Part shown: positions 28,427 through 38,197 of the stretch, piece after piece | Layout of the letters: each line of letters begins with the position of its first letter | How positions within the stretch are numbered: position 1 is the stretch's first letter | Origin: Fluviicola chungangensis | GTDB lineage: Bacteria > Bacteroidota > Bacteroidia > Flavobacteriales_D > Crocinitomicaceae | Direction: 5' to 3' | Length of the DNA: 64,000 nucleotides | Assembly: GCF_007558725.1 (NCBI RefSeq) | Contig: NZ_VLPL01000002.1 | Coordinates: 587,606-651,605, forward strand | The notes under the pieces: generated by a model | What the model saw: the letters and a program-made list of their open reading frames with translations, nothing else | What the model was told of the DNA's origin: nothing | Database searches by the model: none | Position numbers and translations under genes: made by a program

Positions 28427-29842
28427 CTAATGAATGTATCCGGGTTGTCCTTTTTGGATTCTGTCAAAGATCCAGTCGTAGCTATAGACCATGTGGGAAT
28501 GAACAAAGTGCTTGTTAGGCCAGTTGTACGGAGAACAAACTCTTCCCACGTGATTGGATTGCTGTTTATTTATTCCCCAAACTGTGGCCTGAGGTGCAAC
28601 ACCGTCCTGGAAGCACAGCGGATCGGCATCTTTTTGTCCCAGGTTGGAACCGTATTGCCAAACTTGTTCAAATTGGTTCCAATCCATTCCCTTGTAGCCT
28701 GCATTTTCAGGGGCAAGTAGATACAGTTTGCCGAAAACTACCTGGCCTTTTAATGTTTCCAGTAATCCGAGCGTATAAGCATAACCCATACTATGGCACA
28801 CAATGTCAATGGTATCTTTTACCAGGTAACTGTTCGGAGTATTGCGGATTTCATTCAAAAAAGCTTTTCCAACCAATACACCACGGGAATAGCGATAGTC
28901 GAAACCTTCCGGGTTGGAGACCAGGTTCAGGCGCTGGTATTTTTTATTGGAAATGCGTGAATGCACCGAACGCAGGTAACTCCATCCGAAACCGAGTTTT
29001 GAATGGTGGTTAGAGGTCTTTACCGGGAAACTGCCGTCCAGGTAGAAGCTGGTATCGGGATGCAAACGTTTGATGAAGCGATCGTCTATTTTGAACCAAT
29101 AATTGGTGCGGTCATTCATGTAAACTTCATTCCTGCTTTCCTGCTTATCGTATCTCGGGCCCCGGTAACCGTTGACAAAGACCAGGTATCGTTGTGCTTC
29201 CGGTTGGTGTTTTTGAATGATCTCGTTGCTTAATTCCTCTCCCGAATAGGCAAAAACATGCTGGAAAGCCGGAGACTGTCTTGGTCCGCCTGCGTTGTCG
29301 CGCAGAAAATACGAAACCATGCGGTAGGTGCTGTTTTTAATAAGCACGTTATCCTGGTGATTCAGATGCAGATTGATTCCCGAAGACACAAAAGACAATT
29401 TATCCTCAAAGGAAACAAAGTTCAGGACCAGTCCTCCGTTGTAACTGCGCCATTTACCATTGCGTTTGATATAAATAACCGTTTGAGGTTCAGTAGGATA
29501 CACGCATCGGAAGACCGATTTGTTGCCATGAAGTTTTTTTGTGAATTTGTCTTTCAGCTTGTAACTTCTGCCGATTACCAAAACCTGCTTCATAAAAGAA
29601 GTGTCGCTTAATGTACACTTTTTGGAGGATTTCAGGGTGTCGATCAAAACCACCCGGTTCAAACTGAATGGGGCGTAGGTCCGTGATTTGACAATAGCTC
29701 CATCTTCATTTTCTTCCCAGAAATAGTAATAAACCAAACTGATTTTTGTCTGAAACTTTGGTCTGTGAATCGCTTTATCCTGTCCAAACGCGGAAAGCAC
29801 GGTCAAGCTGAAAATTGCAAAAAGTACCACTGCGAGCTTCAT
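28427..29842 (-). CDS. exported alpha/beta-hydrolase-like protein
   Basis: 471 residues with a signal peptide (about 1-20, cleaved after FGQ). The first half is a beta-rich region of no recognised family. The second half has [16 protein letters not shown], which reads like an oxyanion-hole strand, and [17 protein letters not shown], a CHSMG nucleophile elbow as in lipases and esterases; [14 protein letters not shown] near the end could supply the catalytic His. I infer a periplasmic or secreted lipase/esterase-type enzyme. There is no T9SS tail. It is divergent from yebC. Confidence 0.6.
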   Translation of the reverse strand: MKLAVVLFAIFSLTVLSAFGQDKAIHRPKFQTKISLVYYYFWEENEDGAIVKSRTYAPFSLNRVVLIDTLKSSKKCTLSDTSFMKQVLVIGRSYKLKDKFTKKLHGNKSVFRCVYPTEPQTVIYIKRNGKWRSYNGGLVLNFVSFEDKLSFVSSGINLHLNHQDNVLIKNSTYRMVSYFLRDNAGGPRQSPAFQHVFAYSGEELSNEIIQKHQPEAQRYLVFVNGYRGPRYDKQESRNEVYMNDRTNYWFKIDDRFIKRLHPDTSFYLDGSFPVKTSNHHSKLGFGWSYLRSVHSRISNKKYQRLNLVSNPEGFDYRYSRGVLVGKAFLNEIRNTPNSYLVKDTIDIVCHSMGYAYTLGLLETLKGQVVFGKLYLLAPENAGYKGMDWNQFEQVWQYGSNLGQKDADPLCFQDGVAPQATVWGINKQQSNHVGRVCSPYNWPNKHFVHSHMVYSYDWIFDRIQKGQPGYIH

Positions 29843-29919
29843 TTTGTAAATATATTAACTTTTGAAATTGAAAGGAGAGAATGTAAAAGTGAAAAAATGA
29901 GAAAGTTTAGAACTTTTCA

Positions 29920-29937
29920 TTCCGATAATTATCGGAA
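29920..29937. repeat. 18-bp perfect palindrome upstream of yebC
   Basis: TTCCGATAATTATCGGAA is fully self-complementary and lies 58 bp before the yebC ATG, between two divergent genes. It sits inside a larger imperfect inverted repeat (about 29870-29957). It could be an operator or part of a dispersed palindromic element. Confidence 0.6.
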
Positions 29938-29965
29938 CACAATTTTACATTTTCAATTAAAGAAT

Positions 29966-29973
29966 TATTTTTG
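29966..29973 (+). promoter_or_regulatory. candidate -7 box of yebC
   Basis: TATTTTTG matches TAnnTTTG and ends 22 bp before the yebC ATG. No clear TTG lies 19-20 bp upstream. Confidence 0.4.
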
Positions 29974-29995
29974 CGATCATAATAAATCAACAGAA

Positions 29996-30706
29996 ATGGG
30001 AAGAGCATTTGAATATCGTAGAGCAGCAAAAGAAAAGCGTTGGGGCAAAATGTCCAAATTGTTTCCAAAACTAGGTAAAGCGATTACTATGGCAGCAAAG
30101 GAAGGCGGACAAGATCCTGCTACCAATGCCAAGTTGCGTACGGCAATTCAAAATGCGAAGGCAGAGAATATGCCGAAAGACAATATCGAAGCTGCAATCA
30201 AACGGGCCTCTCAAAAGGATATTGCCGCATTCACCCAGGTGGATTACGAAGGAAAAGGACCGCACGGAGTATTGGTATATGTGGAATGTGCTACGGATAA
30301 TCCGACGCGTACTGTGGCGAATGTGAAATCCTATTTTAATAAAGCCGGAGGAAGTGTTGTTCCCAATGGACAATTGGAATTCATGTTCAACAGAAAATCG
30401 GTGTTCGAACTAGAAAACACGGGATCAATTGATCCGGAAGAACTGGAATTGGAGCTGATCGATGCCGGGTGTGAGGAAATTGAAGTAACAGACGACCGGA
30501 TTTTTATTTACGGAGACTACACGGCTTTCGGAACCATCGGATCGGCTTTGGAAGAGCGGGGAATAGCCGTGCTTAAATCGAACTTGGAACGTTTCCCGAC
30601 AACCCCGGTTGAATTTACAGAAGAGCAATTGGCAGACATCGAGAAAATGATGGATAAATTCGACGACGACGACGACGTACAGCAGATTTTTACCAATATG
30701 GGGTAA
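29996..30706 (+). CDS. yebC: YebC/PmpR family transcription or translation factor
   Basis: 236 residues from the ATG at 29996 ([16 protein letters not shown]); the same frame is open further upstream but that part is not family-like. The family core is clear: [47 protein letters not shown] and [12 protein letters not shown]. YebC proteins are DNA-binding regulators in some bacteria, and recent work on the family links them to translation of proline-rich stretches. An Asp-rich tail (FDDDDDV) near the end is usual. It is a single gene with its own promoter region. Confidence 0.95.
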   Translation: MGRAFEYRRAAKEKRWGKMSKLFPKLGKAITMAAKEGGQDPATNAKLRTAIQNAKAENMPKDNIEAAIKRASQKDIAAFTQVDYEGKGPHGVLVYVECATDNPTRTVANVKSYFNKAGGSVVPNGQLEFMFNRKSVFELENTGSIDPEELELELIDAGCEEIEVTDDRIFIYGDYTAFGTIGSALEERGIAVLKSNLERFPTTPVEFTEEQLADIEKMMDKFDDDDDVQQIFTNMG

Positions 30707-31342
30707 CGATTAAAAAAAATAGAACAGTGGGTACACGATTAATCGCGAATTAATCACAATTGACACCCAGACTTAATTTTTACCGCAAATGCGCAAATTT
30801 TAGCTCGGCTACCGCACTCGCTTTTGAATTGTGTAAACACATAGTTTTATGAGTCATTGCAAGACGAAGAGGCGACTGGTAAGGGGAATTATGTACTTTA
30901 AACAGGTAGTGCCAAAATATCTCTGGGTGCTTCAGCATTTCAGTGCCTGCTGGCAGGCACTCTTTATCTTTCCCACAGATGCACAGATTAACTGCTCGGC
31001 TACCGCACTCGCCTAAGTGGCGACTGGTAAGCGCCACAAATAATCAGCGCATCTGTGAGAAATTATCACTTAGATTCTTGGAGAAGATTTTTCAAAAAGA
31101 ACCTATTTCATAAGTTACCTGTGTTAAGTACATAACTCCCACTGGTAAGCGCCTCCAATATTTGTGCATTTGTGGTAAAATATAACACAGTTTGTATTAT
31201 AAAATAGTTTGGGTGCGAATAATACGTATACCCCGATTAATCGCGCCCCCACTTTGTTTTCCACCAGGTGTTTAACAATGCCCCGTTTGTATCTTTCCCG
31301 ACCTTCAAAATTTCTCCCATCGATATTTCCCAATTTTGGGAC
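30707..31342. other. long intergenic region yebC / cvpA-like gene
   Basis: 636 bp without a convincing gene. Most of it is the MITE-like element at 30727-31252. Inside are short repeats: GCTCGGCTACCGCACTCGC at 30803-30821 and 30994-31012, GGCGACTGGTAAG at 30871-30883 and 31019-31031, and ACTGGTAAGCGCC at 31023-31035 and 31141-31153. There are also phrases such as CACAGATGCACAGATTA that recur in Bacteroidota intergenic DNA. Confidence 0.6.
30727..31252. mobile_element. MITE-like element with 19-bp imperfect terminal inverted repeats
   Basis: The left end GTGGGTACACGATTAATCG (30727-30745) and the reverse complement of the right end (31234-31252) agree at 16 of 19 positions; both hold the palindrome CGATTAATCG. 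The 526 bp between them encode no transposase and consist of short repeats. No clear target-site duplication is visible. A non-autonomous element is a reasonable reading but unproven. Confidence 0.4.
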
Positions 31343-31996
31343 ATGAATTTTCTGGACATACTTATCCTGATACCAATAGTTTATGGCGCTTATAAAGGGT
31401 TTAAGCATGGTTTTGTAATCGAGCTGTTTACCTTATTGGCCATTTTAGTGGGAATTTATGTGGGAATCCATTTCTCGGATTACACTGCCAACTGGATGAA
31501 GAAAACCTTTGAGTGGGATTCCGAATATTTGCCGGTTATTGCATTCACGCTGACTTTTCTGGCAGTCGGAGCAATGATTTTTTTCGGGGGTAAAATGATC
31601 GAAAAGATGATCAAGGTGGTTCAGTTATCCCCCCTGAATAAATTTTTGGGAGTCTTGTTCGCAACCATCAAATCCTTGTATATCGTGAGCGTTTTGTTGG
31701 TACTGATTGAATCCTACGATGAAAAGAGCAACTTTTTCCCGGAAAAAACAAAAAATAGTTCGCTGCTGTACAAACCGGTGAAAGCTGTTTCAACAGAAAC
31801 TGTTCCTGCACTTGGAGAAAGTACCATCTTCCTGAAGAATGCCCTGCACAGTGAGACGGACAGCACCGGACTCACAGTCGACCAGGTCCTGCGTGCAAAA
31901 GAGATTGCGGATAGTTTGGGGATAGACGCCAATGACGCAAAGCAAATTTTGGAGATCCACCAAAAATATGGTGATAAGGAACCGGCTGTCAAATGA
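31343..31996 (+). CDS. CvpA family membrane protein
   Basis: 217 residues from the ATG at 31343 (MNFLDILILIPIVYGAYKGFKHG); 25 upstream codons in frame look non-coding. Four membrane helices lie in the first 120 residues, with the GAYKGFKHGFVIELFTLLAI signature of the CvpA family; a soluble tail of about 100 residues follows. CvpA was named for colicin V production in Escherichia coli and has a broader role in envelope stress; the role in Bacteroidota is unclear. sprE starts 96 bp later. Confidence 0.85.
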   Translation: MNFLDILILIPIVYGAYKGFKHGFVIELFTLLAILVGIYVGIHFSDYTANWMKKTFEWDSEYLPVIAFTLTFLAVGAMIFFGGKMIEKMIKVVQLSPLNKFLGVLFATIKSLYIVSVLLVLIESYDEKSNFFPEKTKNSSLLYKPVKAVSTETVPALGESTIFLKNALHSETDSTGLTVDQVLRAKEIADSLGIDANDAKQILEIHQKYGDKEPAVK

Positions 31997-32035
31997 TAAG
32001 CGCGCTCTTTTAGATGATTTTGATAAACAAAACAA

Positions 32036-32043
32036 TATATTTG
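32036..32043 (+). promoter_or_regulatory. candidate -7 box of sprE
   Basis: TATATTTG is a full match to TAnnTTTG, 49 bp before the sprE ATG. A TTTTG at 32018-32022 lies closer than the usual 19-20 bp, so only the -7 box is supported. Confidence 0.45.
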
Positions 32044-32092
32044 CCATTTGTTAGTTAATCTTTAATCACATCGGCGCAGATTTTTCATTCGA

Positions 32093-34759
32093 ATGAAGAA
32101 AATACATTTTTTAATTTACTTAGGAATTCTTTCCTTGATATGGGCATGTTCTACTGAGAAGAATACGATGCTTAGCAGAGCATATCACGGCACTACAGCA
32201 CATTATAACGGATACTTTAACGCGAATGACTTGCTGGAAGAAGCAATGAAAACATTTCGTGAAAATCAAAAAGAAGATTACTACAATGTCCTTCCGATCC
32301 TTCAGTTGCCCAATGAAGAAGAAGTGAAGAATATGTATTCACCGATCGATACAGCGATTTCAAAATGTACCAAGGTTATTCAGCGACATGCCATGCCATC
32401 GATGGAAAAACCGGCTTCCAAAAAAGAAGAGCACAACCGCTGGATCGACGAAAACTGGATCACGATCGGGATTGCGAATTTCTACAGACGCGATTACGAC
32501 CTGGCATTTAAGAATTTTGAATATACGAAGAAGTTTTTCTCTACGGATAAGTCTTCCTATATCGCAGAAATGTGGATGGCAAGAACCTACATGGAGCAAG
32601 GTAAATTTACCGAAGCGAACTATGCGATCACCAACCTGGAGAAAGCCCAGAAAGCAATGGAAGATGGTGATTCAAAAGGATCCAAAGGAGGTAAAAATTC
32701 CAAATCATCGAAATCAAAAAAGAAAAAAAACAAGAAGAAACAAAAGGAAATTCCTCCCTTTCCTAAAAAATTGCGCTATGACCTGGCAATAACCAGAGCC
32801 TTGTTTGCTGAAAAGAAAAAGGATTCGGAAAGTGAGATCAAGGCACTGACAAAAGCTTTGGAATATGCAAAAAAGTCAAAAGACAAAGCACGAATTAATT
32901 ATATTTTGGGGCAGTTGTATGAAAATGCGGGAGACAGGGGAAAAGCCGCTTACCATTACGATCGCGTAAAGAAATACAATGCCGGTTACGAAATGAGCTT
33001 CAATGCCAATTTGAAGAACGCCTTGAATGCCGGTGGAGAAAAAGTGCGCAAGAACCTGAAAAAGATGCTTCGGGATACCAAGAACGCGGAGTTCAAAGAT
33101 CAGATCTATTATACACTTGGTAAAATGGACCAGATTGAATCAAATGAAGACGGTGCAAAAGCGAATTATACGCGCTCGGCATTTTATTCCACGTCAAATA
33201 ACCGTCAAAAGGGAATGGCATACGAGAAGCTCGGAGACATGAGTTTTGCGAAAAAAGATTATTTGAGTGCGCAAAAGTATTACGACAGTTGTGCGAAAGT
33301 GATTCCCGAAACTTACCCGAATTACGAAGGAATCCAAAATAAAGCATCCAAGTTGCAAAGCCTGGTCAATGCATTGGAGGTTGCGCAATACGAAGACAGC
33401 GTGCAGCGTATTGCAAAACTTTCGCCTTCCGATCAATTGGCTTTCGCGGATGGAGTGATCGAAAAGATGAAGAAGGACGAGGAGGAGCGCAAAAGACAGG
33501 ACGCCATTCGTTTAGCAGCCCTGCAGGAAATTCAAAACAAGAAAACTTCCGGAGGGAATGGGAATAAATTCTATTGGAATAACGAAAAAGCGAAAAACGA
33601 GGGATTCGAAGAATTTAAAAAACAATGGGGACAACGTGCCAACGAAGACGATTGGAGGCGGTCTGACAAAGTAGTCTTCGCAAGCTTTACGGATCCTTCG
33701 GATTCTACGGCATCTTCCGATAAACCGGATCCCTCTTCGGAAACCACAGCCTTGGATTCGTTAACACCCGAAATGCTGGTTGCCAAACTTCCGCTTTCCG
33801 ATTCCGCTTTACAGGTATCGCGAGACAGGATGATGAACGCCTATTTTGATGCGGGAGGGATTTACGACGAACAATTAAGCGAAACAGCGCTTGCTGAAAA
33901 ACAATACCGTACGATGCTGGGGCAGGATTTTGAACACAACATGAAATTGCTGGCGGCTTACCAGATTTATAGTTTGCATAACCCGGAAGATCCGGCTGCA
34001 GTGGAGCAAAAAGAGTATATCCTGATCAATTATCCGACGTCGGATTATGCCGGATACCTGCGTGACCCGGATTATTTCCTGAAGAAAAAAGAACGGGAGA
34101 AATTGACCCAGGAAGCATACCTGACGGATTTGGACCGCTATGAGAGAGGCCTGTACTATCCGGTCATCATGAAGGCAAACGGAGTCATTGCGAACGAAAA
34201 GGACAATCCATACAGAAGCAAGTATATCTTGTTAAAAGCCATGGCACAGGCCAAAATGACAGAAGATAAAAAGCTGATTTTGCCGACTTTGGACACCTTG
34301 ATTGCGCTGTACCCGAAAACGCCGGAAGCTGAAAAGGCACTTGAAATGAAAAAGATTATCCTGAACGGGTATTCTGCGAATGAAGCAATTGATTTTGCCA
34401 AGAAAAGCATTTACGAATACAAAGAAGGAGAGCCGATGTTTGTGCTGATTTTCCTGACGGAGAAAATTAATAACGTGGTGGCTAAAACGCGTGTGGTTGA
34501 TTTTAACAAGGAATATTATGGGAAACAGCGCTTAAGTGTCACTTCAAAAGTGTTCCGGGAGGACAACGTCATTTTGGTAAAACAATTCAAAGATGAGATT
34601 GAGGCTGCATCGTATGTTTCATTTTATAAGCGCACACGCAACCACTTGCTGGATATGCAAAAAATGAAAATTTTATTCATTTCGGAGAAAAATTTGCTTA
34701 CCTTATTTGATACAAACAAACTGGATGAATACCAGTTGTTCTTTGACGAGAACTATTGA
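32093..34759 (+). CDS. sprE: SprE/PorW-type T9SS and gliding motility lipoprotein
   Basis: 888-residue lipoprotein: lipobox SLIWAC with acylated Cys19. The following SRAYHGTTAHYNGYFNANDLLEEAM segment and the series of TPR-like helices are characteristic of SprE (Flavobacterium johnsoniae) and PorW (Porphyromonas gingivalis), outer-membrane lipoproteins needed for type IX secretion. Unusual is a Lys/Ser-rich linker at about 191-220 (more than 15 Lys), between TPR blocks. The C-terminal third (about 560-888) has more TPR-like repeats and a short conserved end. The many T9SS cargo genes in this window fit. It overlaps nothing; atpZ starts 13 bp later. Confidence 0.85.
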   Translation: MKKIHFLIYLGILSLIWACSTEKNTMLSRAYHGTTAHYNGYFNANDLLEEAMKTFRENQKEDYYNVLPILQLPNEEEVKNMYSPIDTAISKCTKVIQRHAMPSMEKPASKKEEHNRWIDENWITIGIANFYRRDYDLAFKNFEYTKKFFSTDKSSYIAEMWMARTYMEQGKFTEANYAITNLEKAQKAMEDGDSKGSKGGKNSKSSKSKKKKNKKKQKEIPPFPKKLRYDLAITRALFAEKKKDSESEIKALTKALEYAKKSKDKARINYILGQLYENAGDRGKAAYHYDRVKKYNAGYEMSFNANLKNALNAGGEKVRKNLKKMLRDTKNAEFKDQIYYTLGKMDQIESNEDGAKANYTRSAFYSTSNNRQKGMAYEKLGDMSFAKKDYLSAQKYYDSCAKVIPETYPNYEGIQNKASKLQSLVNALEVAQYEDSVQRIAKLSPSDQLAFADGVIEKMKKDEEERKRQDAIRLAALQEIQNKKTSGGNGNKFYWNNEKAKNEGFEEFKKQWGQRANEDDWRRSDKVVFASFTDPSDSTASSDKPDPSSETTALDSLTPEMLVAKLPLSDSALQVSRDRMMNAYFDAGGIYDEQLSETALAEKQYRTMLGQDFEHNMKLLAAYQIYSLHNPEDPAAVEQKEYILINYPTSDYAGYLRDPDYFLKKKEREKLTQEAYLTDLDRYERGLYYPVIMKANGVIANEKDNPYRSKYILLKAMAQAKMTEDKKLILPTLDTLIALYPKTPEAEKALEMKKIILNGYSANEAIDFAKKSIYEYKEGEPMFVLIFLTEKINNVVAKTRVVDFNKEYYGKQRLSVTSKVFREDNVILVKQFKDEIEAASYVSFYKRTRNHLLDMQKMKILFISEKNLLTLFDTNKLDEYQLFFDENY

Positions 34760-34772
34760 TTCAAATAAGAAG

Positions 34773-35027
34773 ATGATGGAAGATAAGCCTGAGCAAAAGA
34801 AGAATCCGAAAAAGCAAATAAAACCTTACGTTCGGTTTACCGGTGCAGCCTTTCAAATGGCCGGTACAATCGTGGCAACCGCTTTCCTTGGAGTGTGGCT
34901 GGACAAAAAATTTAACCCGGGAGGAAATATGTGGACCCTGATCTGCACTCTGACCGGAGTAGTCGTTTCCATGTATATAATAATCAAGGAAGTAATCGAT
35001 ATTTCTAAAGAAAAAGAAGATGAGTAA
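34773..35027 (+). CDS. atpZ: AtpZ/AtpI-type ATP synthase accessory protein
   Basis: 84 residues from the ATG at 34773 (a second ATG follows at 34776). Two membrane helices (about 27-45 and 52-72) with FQMAGTIVATAFLGVWLDKKF match the AtpZ/putative F0F1-ATPase subunit family, found at the head of ATP synthase operons and thought to help c-ring assembly or ion handling. It overlaps the next gene by 8 bp, a sign of coupling. Confidence 0.85.
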   Translation: MMEDKPEQKKNPKKQIKPYVRFTGAAFQMAGTIVATAFLGVWLDKKFNPGGNMWTLICTLTGVVVSMYIIIKEVIDISKEKEDE

Positions 35028-35388
35028 ACGCCTGGGAGCCTTTTTAAGTTTAATTGCCATTGCTGCAGCTTATTTTGTATTGATCGGGGTAAAATCCGGT
35101 TGGAAAATTCCCGAGAACCACCTTGCGGGAATAAGCGCGCTTTTGCTGATCTTTTTTTCAAGTACCGCAATTATGATGTCAGGGGCTAATGCTACTGCCG
35201 AATCAAGAGCACAGCGATTTATACTTGGCACAGCGATTCAGATGATTCTTGTTCTGTTTTTTGTGTTGATCGTGAAGTATGCCTGGAAAGATTCCTTTAA
35301 AGATTTTGTGTGGTATTTCATGAGTTTCTTTGTGGTCATGCTCTTCACCCAGGCACTTTGGATGCTACTGAAGGTTCGTAAGAGCTAA
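35020..35388 (+). CDS. AtpI-like membrane protein of ATP synthase cluster
   Basis: 122 residues with four membrane helices (about 5-24, 37-53, 66-85 and 94-117). In position it corresponds to the second small gene between atpZ and atpB in Bacteroidota, equivalent to subunit I/AtpI, although similarity to AtpI is weak to the eye. An assembly or c-ring role is inference from the site. The start overlaps atpZ by 8 bp. Confidence 0.65.
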   Translation: MSKRLGAFLSLIAIAAAYFVLIGVKSGWKIPENHLAGISALLLIFFSSTAIMMSGANATAESRAQRFILGTAIQMILVLFFVLIVKYAWKDSFKDFVWYFMSFFVVMLFTQALWMLLKVRKS

Positions 35389-35430
35389 TCTGTCCAAACA
35401 AGAACATTGCGTCTTCACGAATCAGCGTAA

Positions 35431-35458
35431 TGCGCCAACGCTGAAGCTGTAGCGTAAG
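35431..35458. repeat. second copy of dispersed palindromic repeat
   Basis: The core CGCTGAAGCTGTAGCG is a hyphenated palindrome. The 28-bp stretch matches 26295-26322 at 23 positions. It lies 200 bp upstream of atpB, before its promoter. Confidence 0.5.
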
Positions 35459-35595
35459 AGTTCTGCGAGATCTGCATGAGACATCCTGAAACACAAATTA
35501 CCGGCTGAACAAGCCCTTGAAAATCATTTTTTTTTGGCAAGGCAAATTTCTTTGCCATGAATCTGGTAAATAACAGATTTGTTTGCAATTTTTTC

Positions 35596-35625
35596 TTGGT
35601 CATTCTGAAAGATTCACTACCTTTG
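35596..35625 (+). promoter_or_regulatory. promoter of atpB operon
   Basis: TTG at 35596-35598 and TACCTTTG at 35618-35625 are 19 bp apart, the spacing of the Bacteroidota consensus. The -7 box ends 39 bp before the atpB ATG. This is the best full promoter in the window. Confidence 0.7.
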
Positions 35626-35664
35626 CGCCAAAATTTAGGGTTATTATCTAAATATTAATAAGTG

Positions 35665-37055
<1,391 letters not shown>

Positions 37056-37060
37056 TTGAA

Positions 37061-37100
37061 AAAGCTTGTTGCAACGGTTGGTTGCAGCAAGCCTTTTTTA
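37061..37100 (+). terminator. terminator-like hairpin between atpE and atpF
   Basis: GCTTGTTGCAAC (37064-37075) pairs with GTTGCAGCAAGC (37081-37092), twelve pairs with one G-T, over a 5-nt loop and followed by C and six or seven T. It lies 8 bp after the atpE stop and 36 bp before atpF. It may be a partial terminator that raises subunit c mRNA over the rest. Confidence 0.75.
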
Positions 37101-37128
37101 CAAATTGAAAAATTAAAACAGAGATAAG

Positions 37129-37623
37129 ATGGGGTTGATTACACCAGATTTAGGATTACTTTTTTGGACGGGCTTAGTGTTCGTTTTATTATTGGTTATT
37201 TTAACCAAGTTCATTTGGAAGCCGATTTTAGCTTCTGTTAATGCACGTGAGCAAAAAATTTCCGATGCATTGGAACTGGCTGAGAAAACGAAAGCTGAAA
37301 TGCATGCATTGCAGGCTGCGAATGAGAACTTGTTGAAAGAGGCTCGTGCTGAACGCGATGCAATCGTGAAGGATGCAAAAGAAACCGCTGTGAAAATGGT
37401 TGAGGATGCTAAGAATACTGCCAAGGCAGAAGCAAACAAAATTGTTGAGTCGGCTCGTGCAACAATCAACACGGAGAAGACAGCTGCAATTGCAGAATTG
37501 AAAACTCAGGTTGCTGCAATCTCTTTGGAAATCGCTGAGAAAATCATTCGTGGAGAATTGTCTTCCGATGAGAAACAAAAAGCGTTGGCAGAGAAAATGG
37601 CGGGTGATATTAACTTGAACTAA
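37129..37623 (+). CDS. atpF: ATP synthase subunit b
   Basis: 164 residues with one N-terminal membrane helix (about 8-28, LLFWTGLVFVLLLVILTKF) and a long Ala/Glu/Lys-rich coiled coil, the peripheral stalk. The KPILASVNAREQKISDAL segment after the helix is family-typical. It links the a subunit to F1 through delta. The gene is followed after 9 bp by atpH. Confidence 0.95.
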   Translation: MGLITPDLGLLFWTGLVFVLLLVILTKFIWKPILASVNAREQKISDALELAEKTKAEMHALQAANENLLKEARAERDAIVKDAKETAVKMVEDAKNTAKAEANKIVESARATINTEKTAAIAELKTQVAAISLEIAEKIIRGELSSDEKQKALAEKMAGDINLN

Positions 37624-37632
37624 TCGATAGAA

Positions 37633-38166
37633 ATGAAGAGTTCGAAATCAGCTTCCCGTTACGCACAAGCTTTGTTGGATTTGGCGATCGAGCAAAACAA
37701 AGTGGATGCAGTTGCGGCAGACATGAAATACATGGCAACCGTATGTGCTGAGAATCCGGATCTGGAAAATATGCTCCAAAGTCCGGTTGTGAAAGCAGAT
37801 AAGAAGATTGCTGTTTTGAATGCAATTTTTGACCAATTTGACCAGTTGACCAACTTGTTTGTTGAGTTAATTGTGAAAAATGGTCGAGAAGCGTATTTGT
37901 CGCAAATTGCGGCTTCCTTTGATGTTATTTTGAAAGAATACCAGGGAATTGTACCGGTGACATTGATCAGTGCACATAAATTGGATGAACAAGTAAAGAA
38001 AGAGATCGTTTCGAAAGTTCAGGCTTCTATTACAGGTACTGTAGAGCTGACCGAGAAAATCGATGCGGATCTGATCGGAGGATTTGTCGTTCGTATGGGC
38101 GATACGCAAATTGATGCATCTGTTGCATCGCAAATTAATAAGTTGAAACAACGTTTAACCAGATAG
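37633..38166 (+). CDS. atpH: ATP synthase subunit delta
   Basis: 177 residues, soluble. The N-terminal helical domain begins [20 protein letters not shown], and the C-terminal part has [11 protein letters not shown] and the conserved [19 protein letters not shown]. Delta clamps the b stalk to the top of F1. Length is standard. atpA starts 31 bp later. Confidence 0.95.
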   Translation: MKSSKSASRYAQALLDLAIEQNKVDAVAADMKYMATVCAENPDLENMLQSPVVKADKKIAVLNAIFDQFDQLTNLFVELIVKNGREAYLSQIAASFDVILKEYQGIVPVTLISAHKLDEQVKKEIVSKVQASITGTVELTEKIDADLIGGFVVRMGDTQIDASVASQINKLKQRLTR

Positions 38167-38197
38167 GCGTAATTATTCGTCGTTTAAAAGAAAAGAC

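Noticed and set aside
30780..31037. Minus-strand frame of 85 codons in the yebC-cvpA gap
   Set aside because: It lies over repeated intergenic phrases of the MITE-like element and has no protein-like features.
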